A DNA stretch of 64,000 nt, taken from assembly GCF_014905175.1 (NCBI RefSeq), contig NC_057792.1, positions 7,936,001 to 8,000,000 of the forward strand, in the 5' to 3' direction. Both the position numbers and the translations under genes were made by a program. Positions 23,288 through 35,454 of this stretch are shown here, in pieces (position 1 is the first letter of the stretch; each line of letters begins with the position of its first letter). The stretch comes from Aphidius gifuensis (taxonomy: Eukaryota; Arthropoda; Insecta; Hymenoptera; Braconidae). Under the pieces are notes generated by a model. It made no database searches, was not told where the DNA came from, and saw only the letters and a list, made by a program, of their open reading frames with translations.

Positions 23288-24173
23288 TTGGGAAACGCAC
23301 TGTGGGCGTGGCCAATCGCTGTAAGCAGTTGGCAAAAAAAGAAACTAATGACTTCCAGTCAAGTCAAGAAGACTAGAAATACAGGAGGACTTACTCCCTA
23401 TCTCGCCTGTATATGAAAACCGTTCCGCTATGTGATCGCCGCATAATTGAGGGGCGCTAGTAGTACCACGGTAACGTGCGCGACTTGTATCGCTTTTTTT
23501 TTACAATGCGCACAATACAAACATACTCTGACAAACATCATGTGTATAATGCTCTATTAGTGTTTGTCAGAGTATGTTTGTATTGTGCCCTAAATGTGAA
23601 AAAAAGCCCTAAATTGTAATGCCCTGTGAATTAGACTGCTGTATTTCTAGTCTTCTTGAGTCAAGTACAGTCAAGTATATCCCATTATCATAGAATTTTA
23701 TTGTTTATTAAAAAAATGTTATTAACTATTGAGCATATACTTTCATGGGCACGAAAAACGAATTCCTCACGAAATTTCCTTGAAGAAAATCGTATTATAT
23801 ATGCGGAACATATTACGAGTATTGGTGTAAAAATTGATTCAAGTGATGAGTATCATGTGTTTGCCACTTGATATATTATCAAAATGTGATTTTACTTTGA
23901 CAGGTTGTTGTTTGTCTAACCTCGAAAATGCATAGAAACTCAGATCTCTATTTCTTCTGGAATAACTGTTGCACCCAGAAACGTAAAGTCTTGTTTTTTT
24001 TTTTTTAATCAGTTTTGGTGAAAATTTTGTACCAGACATTTCAAACTATTTGTAAAAATATTATTTGTTTAATAATTTAGCATATATACTGTGTATACCA
24101 CATACGAATGACTGGAAGAGGTAGTTTCCAGAAATTTACCACCAGACGTCGTGGTGAATTGTGCGTTTCCCAA
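23288..24173. mobile_element. THAP/SWIM TIR element (copy 2, inverted, internally deleted)
   Basis: The same TTGGGAAACGCAC ends as copy 1, in opposite orientation. The SWIM-gene start (plus strand, about 23713-23871) and THAP start (minus strand, 24039-23905) are present. The segment matching about 8810-9330 of copy 1 is missing, so both second halves are lost. The THAP start reads MSGTKFSPKL without the stop of copy 1 but carries the same Cys-to-Tyr change. It is itself interrupted by a 296-bp element at 23364-23659. Confidence 0.75.
23364..23659. mobile_element. 296-bp MITE, 21-bp perfect TIRs, 6-bp target duplication, nested
   Basis: The ends TCAAGAAGACTAGAAATACA... and its inverse are perfect over 21 bp. 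GTCAAG flanks both ends (23358-23363 and 23660-23665). Comparison with the empty site in copy 1 of the host element (near 9520) confirms the insertion. Inside is a perfect 28-bp hairpin (23510-23588) and a half unit of the AAAAAGCCCTAAA MITE family. Confidence 0.9.
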
Positions 24174-24318
24174 TAGAGTGGAGACACCGCTTAACGATAC
24201 ATGGTGTATAAAACTGATATAGATATATGCCATGGAGTTCTATACACCTTGATACACCTCCATGGTACACTGGCATAGTGGCATCATTACCAATGGCCCA
24301 ATGCCAACCCCTGCGGCC

Positions 24319-25110
24319 TGCACCCGTATTCAGAGGATGTTCTCATTAGGGCTTTTTTTTCCGATGGCGGCGCTTGTGAACTCACGACACGCAAAAGTTT
24401 GCGTTTTATCATGGCTGCCGTAATTCTAAACATGGCTGCCGGAATTTTAAACATGGCGCCTCCGTCATCCAAGCTTTGAACACTAGATACACTGCACACA
24501 CATTACACACAACTACACTTTTCAGTGATATTTTGGTAATATATAGTAATTTCTACTGATTTAAACGCGCGTGTGAATTTACCCGTCACCCGTGACATTG
24601 TCGAGCGGGTGGATTGAGGGTGCGAACTCACGACACGCAAAAGTTTGCGTTTTATCATGGCTTCCATAATTCTCAACATGGCTGCCGGAATTTTAAACAT
24701 GGCGCCTCCGTGATCCAAGCTTTGAACACTAGATACACTACACACACATTACACACAACTACATTTTTTCAGTGATATTTTGGTAATATATAGTAAGTTC
24801 TAGTGATTTAAACACGCGTGTGAATTTACCCGCTCGACATTGTCGAGCGGGTGGATTAAATCACGGAGGCGCCATGTTTAGAATTACGGCAGCCATGATA
24901 AAACGCAAACTTTCGCGTGTCGTGAGTTCGCACCCTGAATCACGGAGGCGCCATGTTTAGAATTACGGCAGCCATGATAAAACGCAAACTTTTGCGTGTC
25001 GTGAGTTCGCACCCTTATACACCTCCATGGATTTTACATAGAAAAGCTTCACAAGCGCCACCATCGGAAAAAAAACGCCCTAATGAGAACATCCTCTGAA
25101 TACGGGTGCA
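24319..25110. mobile_element. TGCACCCGTATTCAG MITE split by another fold-back element
   Basis: Outer ends TGCACCCGTATTCAGAGGAT and the inverse (ending ATACGGGTGCA) match the unit at 21717-21880. Its middle is interrupted by a 631-bp insertion (24378-25008). Confidence 0.8.
24378..25008. mobile_element. fold-back element with 58-bp perfect inverted ends
   Basis: It starts GAACTCACGACACGCAAAAG and ends with the exact inverse over about 58 bp. The interior contains two direct copies of a roughly 245-bp block (from 24378 and 24625, each ending ...GAATTTACCCG) and two inverted copies of an 80-bp block (24857-24935 and 24935-25008). The motif ACATGGCTGCCGGAATTTTA and its variants recur. Short open frames here are by-products of the repeat. 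Confidence 0.75.
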
Positions 25111-25138
25111 GCACTGCTTAGTGCTTACAAGTTACAGG

Positions 25139-25829
25139 CAGCGTTGCCAACCATACCATAATTATGGTATGTTTACCATATTTTGATCTTCCATACCATA
25201 CCATAACGACTTTACCATATACCATAATTTAGTTGTTAAGTTAGAGAACTTTCAGTAAAATTAACTTGGCTAAAACAAAAATAAGAAATAAATTAGCTGT
25301 ACCAACAATGCGTGGAATATTATTAGCTAGTCAACATGTTATTTTCAATTGAAATTGCATTAAATTTAAGCCATCCAAAGAAATGCTTTCACGTATGGCT
25401 ACAAGTACTTTATATGATAAACCAAATGTTGAAGAAAAAGAAAATTATATTAATGATGATGATGATGAGTTATCGGGAGTTTCGTTTGATACAAACTAAA
25501 TATTTTAATTAAAAAAAAAATTGAACAATATACCTATATTGTTTTTTAATTAAAAATATATTTTACATTAAAGAGTACTCAAATTCATATGATAAAAATT
25601 AAAAAAAATTAATATGAAAAATGTCATTATTAATAAATAATTATATTAATAAAAATAAGTAAATATGACTAAATAAATAAATAATATAAAAAAAAAATTA
25701 ATTGCATGGTTTCATTTAATTTATTTCAATAAAAAATTTAAAATTTCCTTTTTTGCCATAATGGTATCCATTTTACCATATTTTCCCCTACTTCATACCA
25801 TATTGCTGTTTTTAGAGTTGGCAACGCTG
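25139..25829. mobile_element. hAT-like element with transposase-like relic
   Basis: The ends CAGCGTTGCCAAC and GTTGGCAACGCTG are flanked by GTTACAGG (25131-25138) and GTTACAGC (25830-25837), an 8-bp duplication with one mismatch. About 25260-25500 gives a plus-strand peptide (KLAVPTMRGILLASQHVIFN, stop, then FKPSKEMLSRMATSTLY) that looks like a protein remnant. I cannot name it with certainty. TACCATA repeats occur near both ends. Confidence 0.75.
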
Positions 25830-26036
25830 GTTACAGCAGCTGTATACCGGCATCATATTTACCTCCGAAGTTGCATGCAGCTGCATGGCAGTTCGGAAAG
25901 TTTAGGAATCTCAAAATAAACTCAAATCTGTCTGTTTAGTTTTTACTGATATGTAATGTCTGTGAAGATTATTGAAAACAAAAAAGATATCCATTGTGCT
26001 TCAAGTTATTAAAAATCAAATATTTAATAAATAAAA

Positions 26037-29000
26037 ATGGACAAAAGAAACATTCGCCGTCGTGCGATGCATGGCAATTTGTTTAAAAAACCCACAATAT
26101 CCAAATCATCTGATGAAGAAGAGGATATGTTTGTAAAAGCATCACAAAATTCGTCAAAAAAATTATCAAATACTCAGCGGCTTCGTATGATCGAAAGTCA
26201 ATCGAAATCTCAAAATCAAGAAAATAGTCAACTGAACTCTGGCAATGATAACACTCCCAAGAAAAAGAAACAACGATCCCCAACATTATCACCTAAACGA
26301 TCAAATAATTTATTATCATCAAAAAAATCACCACCTGTACCAACAAAAACACCGAGTAAAGATGATGACGAAGACAGTCTATCTGAAGTTGAAACAAGTC
26401 CACCGTTAATTAAAAAAAGCCAAAAAATACGTAGTCTGAATCATACCAAAAAACGTATAACTGAGTCTCCTCAAACATCTGTTCAGAAAAAACAACGAAA
26501 AAATAGAAATCAAATTGAAAATGATGAAGACTATAACTACGTTAATCTTGAAACATTCTTTCGAAAGTGTGGAATAACTATTTCTGACTCAAATGATCAA
26601 CAAGTTTTTTCAATTGGTAACAATTAACTTTTGCTTCTTTTTCTTTTTTTATTTATTATATTTTTATTATTTGTTTGTATTCAATTAATATTTTTGATTT
26701 GTTAACAGAAAATGATTCACTTACAACTGTTAAAAAAGTTCAAGAGATTATATGCTCTGGAGTTATTCCAAAAAATCAAGTTATCACAGATTGGAAAACT
26801 TACTTGGAAGATGTTAACAATGTTAGAAAATTAATGGAACCAACAATTGTTACTGGTGAACAAAGACTTTTGGGTTCATCAGCTGGTTCCTCAGTTGTCA
26901 GAATTTTACTTCAAGTTCCAGTTCTTCAAACCGAAATAATGGAAAGTTTACTCACAAAATTAGTTGATTCTGTTTTAATTGCGTAAGTAATATTATATTA
27001 TTCATTCATTTATTAATTTATTATTAATTGTTGTATTATTCAATAATAATTTTTTTGAATAGTAATTCAATGGATGAAGTTCAATGGACTCGTCTTCTTC
27101 TTCAGCAGTTTAGATTTTTGGAAATAATCCATGAACCTGAACTATTAACTACAAAACTTGAAGAATTGTTGGAAGCGAGTCCAATTTGGTTTCAACAAGA
27201 ATTAATTGTCGCCTTACCAGACATTGTTACTGATCCATATCACCAAACGATTGCTGAGATACTATGCCGACTTATGGAAGAAAATAAAGAATTAACAAAT
27301 GGAGTTATAAACTGTATCGGTAATTTATCATTGGGAACTGAATACCATGAAGAATTACGACAAAATATTCTCAATATACTTAATAGCAATAATTGCCCAG
27401 TCTCAAATATGTCAGAGCTGGTAAAATTTTGTATTGCTGATTGTTCAAGTATTGAAACTTTTCAAAAAGTATTGAAGGTCATTCGTCAGTTGGATATTAA
27501 ACCTTTGGATGGTGAAAATTGTGAAGAATACTATACCAGTCAAATGTTGATTGTTCAAGCTTTGAAATTAAATATGCGTTTATCAAAAAAGTTATCGAAT
27601 GCAGTAGTTACTATATTACTTGATACATATGAACAAGGACCAACATCAATAGATTTTATACTTTTACTTTTACTATGTAATTGTTCAACCACATTTAAAA
27701 AAAAAGGTGAAAATATACTCAAAAAACAAATTAAATGTGGTTATTACAGAGCAAGTTTACTTAATGACTTTTATGATGGTTTTAAAGAAGTTGCAAGAGA
27801 TTTACAAACAACTGCTTTAAATGAAAGTAGTACACTATTAAAATCTGGTGATACAACACTTGTTAAATTTGCTGATGATTGGATACGTCAACAATTTAAA
27901 ATACATTCTAAAATTCTTCATATACAACAAGAAATAATTGGAAAAATAATATTACTTATGGGAAATAATGATCAAACAGCAAAAAATGCATTGGCTATAT
28001 TTCAAGCAATGACTGTCGCAGATGATGAAAAACGTTATCTACAAAATCATTGTAATCATTTAAGAATACTTATTGATAAAATTGATCAACTTGATCTTGA
28101 TGAAGTTGCAACATTGAACGATATTTTATATGCATTATGTATTGATTCAAATTCAACATCGAATGCATTGGAAGAAGATTTGATGATGCTATTTCACAAA
28201 CAGTTAGCAAGTGCTGATAGTTTTATTGTATGTAAAGGTGTTGCTGGTGCTGTCATGGCAATAAAACATTCAGCACAAAATCGTGATTCACTATCATCAG
28301 CAAAAAAATTATTTAACGAGGTTGTTCTTGCAGTACAAGATTGTCCACGTGCACAAGGACTTTTTTATGATAATATTAGTGAAATTATTGCAAATGAAAG
28401 TATACAAATTGATCATCGTTTTTTAACAACGATAGTAAAATCATTTGAAAATAAATTTGCTGAAACTTGTCTTAGTCATAAAGACGATTATCGTGGTGAT
28501 TTGGTACCAAAATTTGAACTTAATTCACAATTTAATTATTATGTACTTTTTGGTGAAACAAAATATGGTGCAATTGTGCCAGCTTTATTTCGTCTAATTA
28601 AAATATGTTTTAAAAAAATTCCTGGTAATCTTGACGAATTAATGTCATGTGCAATTTTAATGCCAAAAGATCTTGAAACACCAGAACCAAGAACATTAGA
28701 TATGATTTTTACTGTATAAATTGGTATCGTGAATTAATAAATGCTTTTGTCATAAAGGATGATCCAATAATAAAACGTCAAGTTATTCAACGACTTGATA
28801 ATCTTATGCATTTACAAGGTGAACTATATATAGCATTGTCAATACTAGATAATCGCTATAAACCACCACCATGCTATTTTACAAAAATACCACCACCACC
28901 ATTTATTCGTTTAGAAAAAAGTAGTAAAAGTCAAAAAATCAGCAGATAAAAATTCATCAATAAATAAAGATAACAGTATTAAAAATAAAACTAAAAATGA

Positions 29001-30768
29001 TTCTAATGATTCGTCTGAATGGGAGTTTTGGGAAATGGGTTCATTATTGTGTATAAAAATACTATGTATTTTCGTCGTCTTGATGCATCAGTTGCACATC
29101 TTCTTGAGACTGATATTGATAATGGCTTGAAAACAAGTCATGTTTGTTTTTTAGTTAAAGAATTATTATCAATGTTAGCTGATGAAACAATGGCAACAAG
29201 ACATTTTGTTGATGATCTTGTTAAATTACTTCCAAAAATATGTTCCCAATTGAAATACCTTGTTCAAGAAATTCGTGATGAACCAGAAAGTAAAGAAGAT
29301 TGCAAACAAACAATAAAACTTTTATTCGAATTGCTTAGTAAAATACTTGCTTGGAAAGGATTTGATGTACCATCAAATAATGAAATACTTAAAACAGCAC
29401 TTAAAACACTTGCTGAACAATGTGATCGATCGAATATTAATCTTCAATCAAAACGTGAAACAATATCAGCTTCATATACATATTTTGAATCACTATCAGA
29501 TATTGTTACCCATATATCACTTGCTTATAGCTTGGTTAACTTGTGCAAAGAATTAATGAAACATTCAAAAATATTTGCTGATAGAAACCGTGAAAGACAA
29601 TCTAAAATGGCATATGGATTTTTGTGTCTCGAATGGACAGATGATCAACACGTTGGACCAGTATTCAATTCATCTGTCACAGGTTTACTTAAAAATTGGA
29701 TGGATTATGAAGAGTTCCGTTTGGACCGCATTACAAATGTTCTTGAAAACTTACCTGAAGAAGTGGAAAATCTGGAAAGACCACGTAGTAATTTGGAAAC
29801 TATGAGGACAATTAGTCGTGTCAATTTTCACCATTTTTTCCGTACATTATTTGATGGTTTGATCAGTGGAATTAGACTTGCTCTTTCAGCTACAAACACG
29901 TAATATTTATTAATAAATTAAATTAATTATTTATAGAAGGTATAGCATATTTAAAAAATTTTCGTTTTTTTTTTTTATCTAACAGTGAAGGACAAAAAGT
30001 TCAAGTATGGCATCAAGCTGGCAAAAATTTAAAACTGCTAATGTTAATATGTCGAAAAATACCAACAAAAAGTGTTTTGAGAGTTTATTTGCGTTGTATG
30101 CCAATATTTTTGAAGCAATTTATCAACTGTGGAATTCCAGTACTTGAAAAAATACTTCGATATCAACCAGAAGAAATTACAAAAATAACCAAATTGATAC
30201 AAGGTAAAAATTTTTCGATCCAACTTATTTTAATTATTTGATTTTTTGCTTATAGTTTAATTTATATGTACTTTTTATCAATATTATAGCTGGAACAAAA
30301 TTTTTGAATGCTGTTTGCTGTCATGCAACAGAAAAAAAAGATATCTCATTAACTAATCTCGTACCAGCAGCAAAACTGATTGTTGAACAATTGCTGTATC
30401 AAATTAAAGCTATGCTTGTTGCAAATCATAGTTCACCAGCTTTTTGGATGGGAAATCTTATTAATAAAAATTTGGATGGAGAACAAATTCTATCACAGGT
30501 TCGTTGAGTTAATTTTTGTGTATCAATAATATTTTGTATTCTTTATACTTTATTTAAATTATTATTTTCAATATTTTTTTTATAGAATACTTCGGATGAA
30601 CAATCAATTCCTGATGTTACCAATGATAACAGCCTTGATGATAATGATCTTCAATCTGATGTATTATCAGATGTAGAAAGTAGTATTTTTGATCTTGAGG
30701 CTGGTGGTGATGAAGATGATGATGATGCTACTAATGATAATGAACAAGTATTATATAATTCAGATTAA
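26037..30768 (+). CDS. FANCD2: Fanconi anemia group D2 protein, 6 exons, three frame breaks
   Basis: FANCD2 pairs with FANCI, is monoubiquitinated and clamps DNA during interstrand-crosslink repair in the nucleus. Exons: 26037-26616, 26709-26982, 27063-29899, 29986-30203, 30290-30498 and 30586-30768; junctions are GT-AG and in phase. Total about 1,430 residues, near the human length of 1,451. Family matches include FRKCGITI near the end of exon 1, LIVALPDIVTDPYHQTIAEI, HKQLASADSFIVCKGVAGAV (the region holding the ubiquitinated lysine), NWYRELINAF, YFRRLD, FLKQCMP-like CMPIFLKQF and AFWMGNLINKNLDGEQILSQ. The last exon is an acidic tail, as in vertebrates. Exon 1 codes a basic, Ser/Lys-rich N-terminus. 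The third exon has frame breaks near 28715, 28920 and 29050, the last two at A runs. The long intact stretches on both sides argue for sequencing indels or a very recent lesion. Confidence 0.9.
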
Positions 30769-31354
30769 TATAATAAAAAATTAGTTAAATATCTTTTTTA
30801 TAAAAAATACTTCAAAGTTGTTATTATAATTATTATAAACTATAAGAATCGGTAAGAAATATGACGGATTCTACTAGTAGACTGTGTCATCAGGACTACC
30901 CGTAGTTTTATGTAGAATAAGTACATGAATAAGTATTAAGTTTCTGTTAGACTACTGGTTGGTCGTTATTTGGACTTAGATGCGAGAAAATATCAATAAA
31001 AATACAGAAAAAGTTATAACTTTATTTTTATAAATTTATTAAATTTATTGTGCAGTACTTATATACCTATATGAATAAATTAGATTAAATTCGAAAACTA
31101 AAATACTCATTTTTAAACACAGCTCATTTCATTCAAAAGTTCAAAAATGCGTTGACAATAATCATATAACATTAATTTTTTTGCCTAAAATAAATATTTA
31201 GATAACACATAAATAGAATAAATTTTTCATGGATGGAAGACTAGGAGTCAATATTTTTATCATAATTTATAAATAATCCATCATGAAAATGAAATTCGGT
31301 CATAAATGTTTTTTTGACTATAAAAAAAAAATACTAAGTTGTTAAGAATAAAAT
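30769..31354. other. convergent 3'-UTR interval
   Basis: The AT-rich gap between the stop codons of FANCD2 (plus) and alpha-mannosidase II (minus). It must hold both poly(A) sites. AATAAA-like hexamers occur on both strands, but I do not choose one. Confidence 0.6.
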
Positions 31355-34300
31355 CTAAGACTGTGTTTGATGAAATAAAACAGATAAAAGTTGATTTGGG
31401 CATAATTGAATAATTGGTGATTTTAAAGTTGACCCAACACTGTTAAAAGTAAGTGATGTTTCGGAAATAGTCCAATGTTCACTAATATTGATAAACTTTG
31501 CAAGATTAATTTCACCAGTTGAACTAATATTAAAACGTTTAAATGTTGATTCTTCTCCCAAGCATGTATCTAATGGTTGTCGATGTAGCACTACACCGAT
31601 ACCTTTGTCAGTTGTATCTGGCAGTGGAAAAACACGAAAACTTATTACACTAATGTCAATTGGGAGATCAGTGTATAGTGGTGAAAAATATGGATTTAAA
31701 TCTATTGAAGATGACTCATGAGGGTGCATAACAATTGTTGGATGAAGCAATTCTTCTGCAGCAAGATGTCCACCAACTGATAACATTCCTGCTGGGTTAT
31801 TTGGTACTGATGATTTACATGACATTTTTTTTTTCTCCAAAATTACTATAAATTTATGTTTTGTGTTCAAATTATCAGTGACACCTTGCTCAAGACCACG
31901 CTCATCATCTTGCATAAGTCGACGATCTTGCATTATCTGAAATAAACAATTTGTTAAATATTTGAATAATAAAAACGATTACTCGACCTGTGTTGTCATT
32001 GATCAATAATTACGAGGTGAATATAAATTACAACTTACTTCGAATTGACCAGAGCCCATCGATGCTGCACCCAAAGGTTGACCTGTTAAAATTGTTAATC
32101 TAGCTCGTTTGTCTTCAATATAACCTGCAGCTGGTAGTGGATAATAATTAGCCTGTATTGGTAATTTTGAAAATCTTTGTCGTCTAATCATATTTAAACC
32201 ATTTAAATCAGTAAAAAATTCATCGTTAGATACAATATCTGTATTAAATTTCATAGCTAATTCAAAATTTGTTGTTTTCGATATATCAACTTCATTGATA
32301 ATATGAAGACCAAGACCATCGGCACCGGATGAATGAAATAATGTACACGTATGTCGTACATGAGAAAGTACAAGATAAACTTTTGAATAAATTGGTCCAG
32401 TTATAACATGAATGGCCCAATCGTTTGTTGTATAAAGTGGATCTGGTTTTGGTTTATCTGGTAAAAATAAATATGCACCACTTTGTGGTCTTGGCGCACT
32501 AACAGTACCATACTTGACAAATTCCAAATGAACTGGAAATGTTGTGTTGGCAATATTTAAAGATTTTAAAAATCCAGATTTACTGAATGTTGCTATTAAT
32601 TCTGGTTTATAGCCAATTGAAAATTCTTGTGTATGAGGTAATATTTGAATTCGTTCAAATGCTGGTACAGAATTTGGTGGTATTGCAGTATTGTAAATTT
32701 GTATATTTGCAATATGAGAAGTTGATGGTAGTGCTTTTCTTTGAACGGGATAAATAAAATATGTAGTGATACCAAAACCAGGTACGTTAGCTAAAAATGA
32801 TAGTTCATATTTTGAATCTGATAGTGTAGCTGAACTAATAAATATAGGCGATATTTGACATTCAATTGATTGTCCATTTCTATCCGTAACTCTAACAAAA
32901 GGCATCGAAATAATTAAACTTTGAACTTTTTTTCGTTCTCGTGGTAATGAATTATAAATTAATATTTTTTCTGGTGTTGCATTATCAATAAATATAATTG
33001 TTTGACGTTCTCCAATACTTGTATGATGTGATCTCATTTCATCCATAATTAAATATTTTGATTCTTCATTAAGACCAAAACTTGGTGATGGTTTTTTGTT
33101 ATGTTGTAATAAATGTGCAGCAGCTATTTGTAATACATGATTTGAATTATTAAGTGCTTTTATCATTTTTTTTGCATAATCAATAACAACATGATCTTTA
33201 GCTGTTCCAGTTACTCCATCGTGATGCTGAAAAAGTGCATGCAATTGTCTAGCATCAACTAAACGTTTTTCTAAACTATTTTTTATTAAATTATGATAAC
33301 CATTTGCCCAACCAACTGCAGCAAGTATTTCTGATGCTCTTAATGTACTTAAAAGTACACGATCAAGTTGTTTATGATATGGTCTTGATGTGTAATATCC
33401 ACTCCAATAATGATCATCCCGATCAGCATACGTAAAAAAATCACCAGATAATTTTGGTAATTCTTTATCTTTCAATTCATTCTTCATTGCATTAAAATAA
33501 TCAGTTAATGTACCAAATTGTATTTTAACATGTAGATTATCGTTGTTATTCATATAATCAAATAAACGTTGATAATTATCATATTGTTCATCCCATTCAG
33601 TACTTTGACTGTAACGAAAATCATCACCAAGTGGTGCAAGAACAACATTTGACTTAAATAATTGTGATTTTTTTCTATACTGATCAAGTAAAAGCTCAGC
33701 GCGTTTTGCAACATTTTTATCAGTTATAACTTGTGGATTAACCCGCCAAGGACATGATAATCCAAATTTTGGTAATCTGAAAAAATCAAATTGACAACAA
33801 ATTTTTGGATCCGGACCACATGTATGAGGCACATCATAACTATAAAATGGCATAACATGGGTTAATAACTCAGTCGAGCCATTATGATCCCACAATTGTC
33901 GCCATTTAAACTCAAGATTTTTACCTTTGGCTAGATATTTTTTTACACTATAATGAACACGTTGAATAATTAAATTTTCAACACCAGAATTTTTAAGTAA
34001 ATATGGCATAGTCGGAGACAGACCAAAAGGATCAATAGCCCAGCTTGACATTGGTATGTAATCGAGATTTTCTTTAAGCCATTGATGGCCTTGTGTCAAT
34101 TGAGTAAGTTGCGCTGACCAGTGAGAGACAGCTTCGTCTGGCATTACCCAACCACCACCAACAATTTCTAATTGCCCATCAACAATAAGCCGTTTTACCA
34201 ATTTTTTTGTATCTGATGATTGATCATCCCACCAAAGTTTAAAAAATGATATTTCTGCCCAAATAAATTTACGTCTTTTGTCATAAGATAATTTGGTAAC

Positions 34301-34879
34301 CATATTACTCAATATTCTTTGTGTTTTATGTTCATAATATTTTTCAAATGTCTCTAACCAGCCTGGATCATTATGTGAATGTGGTACAACAAAAACATTC
34401 AGTTTTCTTGTTGTATTCCATTGCTTTTCATCATATGTTATTGGCCAACCTTGCTTCCAAACACCACCATCTGGATTGTCAAAGTCTAATTGTCGATACA
34501 AGTCTAACATTTGTATATCAACATTTGGAATTTTAAGGGAATTATGATTACAGGTTAAATTTTTATTAACATTATTTTGATAAAATAATTTATTTAAGGG
34601 TGCATTTTTTGTTTGTATCAATCAATTTTTGTGAAATAATATTTCTTGTATCTCATTCAGCACTTTTTTATTATGATTAACATCATTTTCAAGTTTTGAT
34701 ATACGGTTTTCCAGTTTTATTGGGTTATCATTTTCGACAGTAACTTTTGAACTTTTTAAACCTTTCAATAATTTATCATCGATCATAAAATAAGTTATTA
34801 AAATCATTGATATCAGTGACACCATTCCGATGATAACAAGCCATTTAAAATATCGGCGAATTAACTTTATCATTTTCAT
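31355..34879 (-). CDS. alpha-Man-IIa: Golgi alpha-mannosidase II (GH38), in-frame TGA in stem
   Basis: This type II Golgi enzyme trims two mannoses from GlcNAcMan5GlcNAc2 during complex N-glycan synthesis. Exon 1 is 34879-32039 and exon 2 is 31936-31355 (intron 97 bp, GT-AG, phase 0). A short cytosolic tail is followed by a signal anchor (about residues 11-34, WLVIIGMVSLISMILITYFM), a stem, then the GH38 domain. VPHSHNDPGW carries zinc ligands, WAIDPFGL the nucleophile aspartate and FQHHDGVTGT another zinc histidine. MQDRRLMQDDERGL near the C-terminus is typical. Total about 1,140 codons, close to the fly enzyme. Codon 86 (34624-34622) is TGA, in frame on both sides and before the catalytic domain. 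It may be a sequencing error, a null allele or a readthrough site. The start at 34879 is chosen because the anchor follows directly. Confidence 0.92.
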
Positions 34880-35185
34880 TATTTTTTATTTTAAATTGCA
34901 CTCAAATAGTTGAATATTAACATGTATTAACTGCGACAAGTTTTATGCATATTGATTGTGTATTTTTTTATTATTTCGAAATTCCATTACTGGTTTAATA
35001 GGTTTTAAACTTTCAATATAAGTGTAACTGAAAATTTTAAGAAAAAATGACACTTTTTTTAAAGAAAAACACATGCAATAATAATGTGTACGTAACCGGT
35101 AAATAGGCACTGTAAATTTAATATTTATATTTTATATGTCGGTAGCAGTCGGTAGCAGTGATGGGTAATTTGACGATTTTTGGGG
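34880..35185. other. upstream region of alpha-mannosidase II
   Basis: AT-rich; presumably holds the promoter and leader of the minus-strand gene. A tandem GTCGGTAGCA pair lies near 35138-35157. No specific motif is claimed. Confidence 0.4.
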
Positions 35186-35354
35186 TATCAGCAGTCCAAT
35201 TCACAGCACCCGTATTCAGCACCACCAGTTTCACAGAACAAATTTTATAATTTAGGGCTTTTTACCGCTGATGGCGCTTGTAAAAATTTTTTATATAGAT
35301 TTTACATACAAAAGCTTCACAAGCGCCGTGGTGGTGAAAAAAGCCCTGAATTGT
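35186..35354. mobile_element. GGGCTTTTT-type MITE broken by the assembly gap
   Basis: GCAGTCCAATTCACAGCACC, then TTTAGGGCTTTTTACCGCTG, GATGGCGCTTGT and ACAAGCGCCG, ending at AAAAAAGCCCTGAATTGT directly before the Ns. Same family as 21400-21880. The expected right end is not seen beyond the gap. Confidence 0.75.
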
Positions 35355-35454
35355 NNNNNNNNNNNNNNNNNNNNNNNNNNNNNNNNNNNNNNNNNNNNNN
35401 NNNNNNNNNNNNNNNNNNNNNNNNNNNNNNNNNNNNNNNNNNNNNNNNNNNNNN
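35355..35454. other. assembly gap (100 N)
   Basis: One hundred Ns, a conventional placeholder, so the true length is unknown. Everything to the right may not be directly adjacent to the mannosidase region. Confidence 0.99.

Noticed and set aside
24287..24745. Two similar minus-strand frames (MCSVSSVQSLD...)
   Set aside because: They are translations of the direct repeat blocks of a fold-back element.
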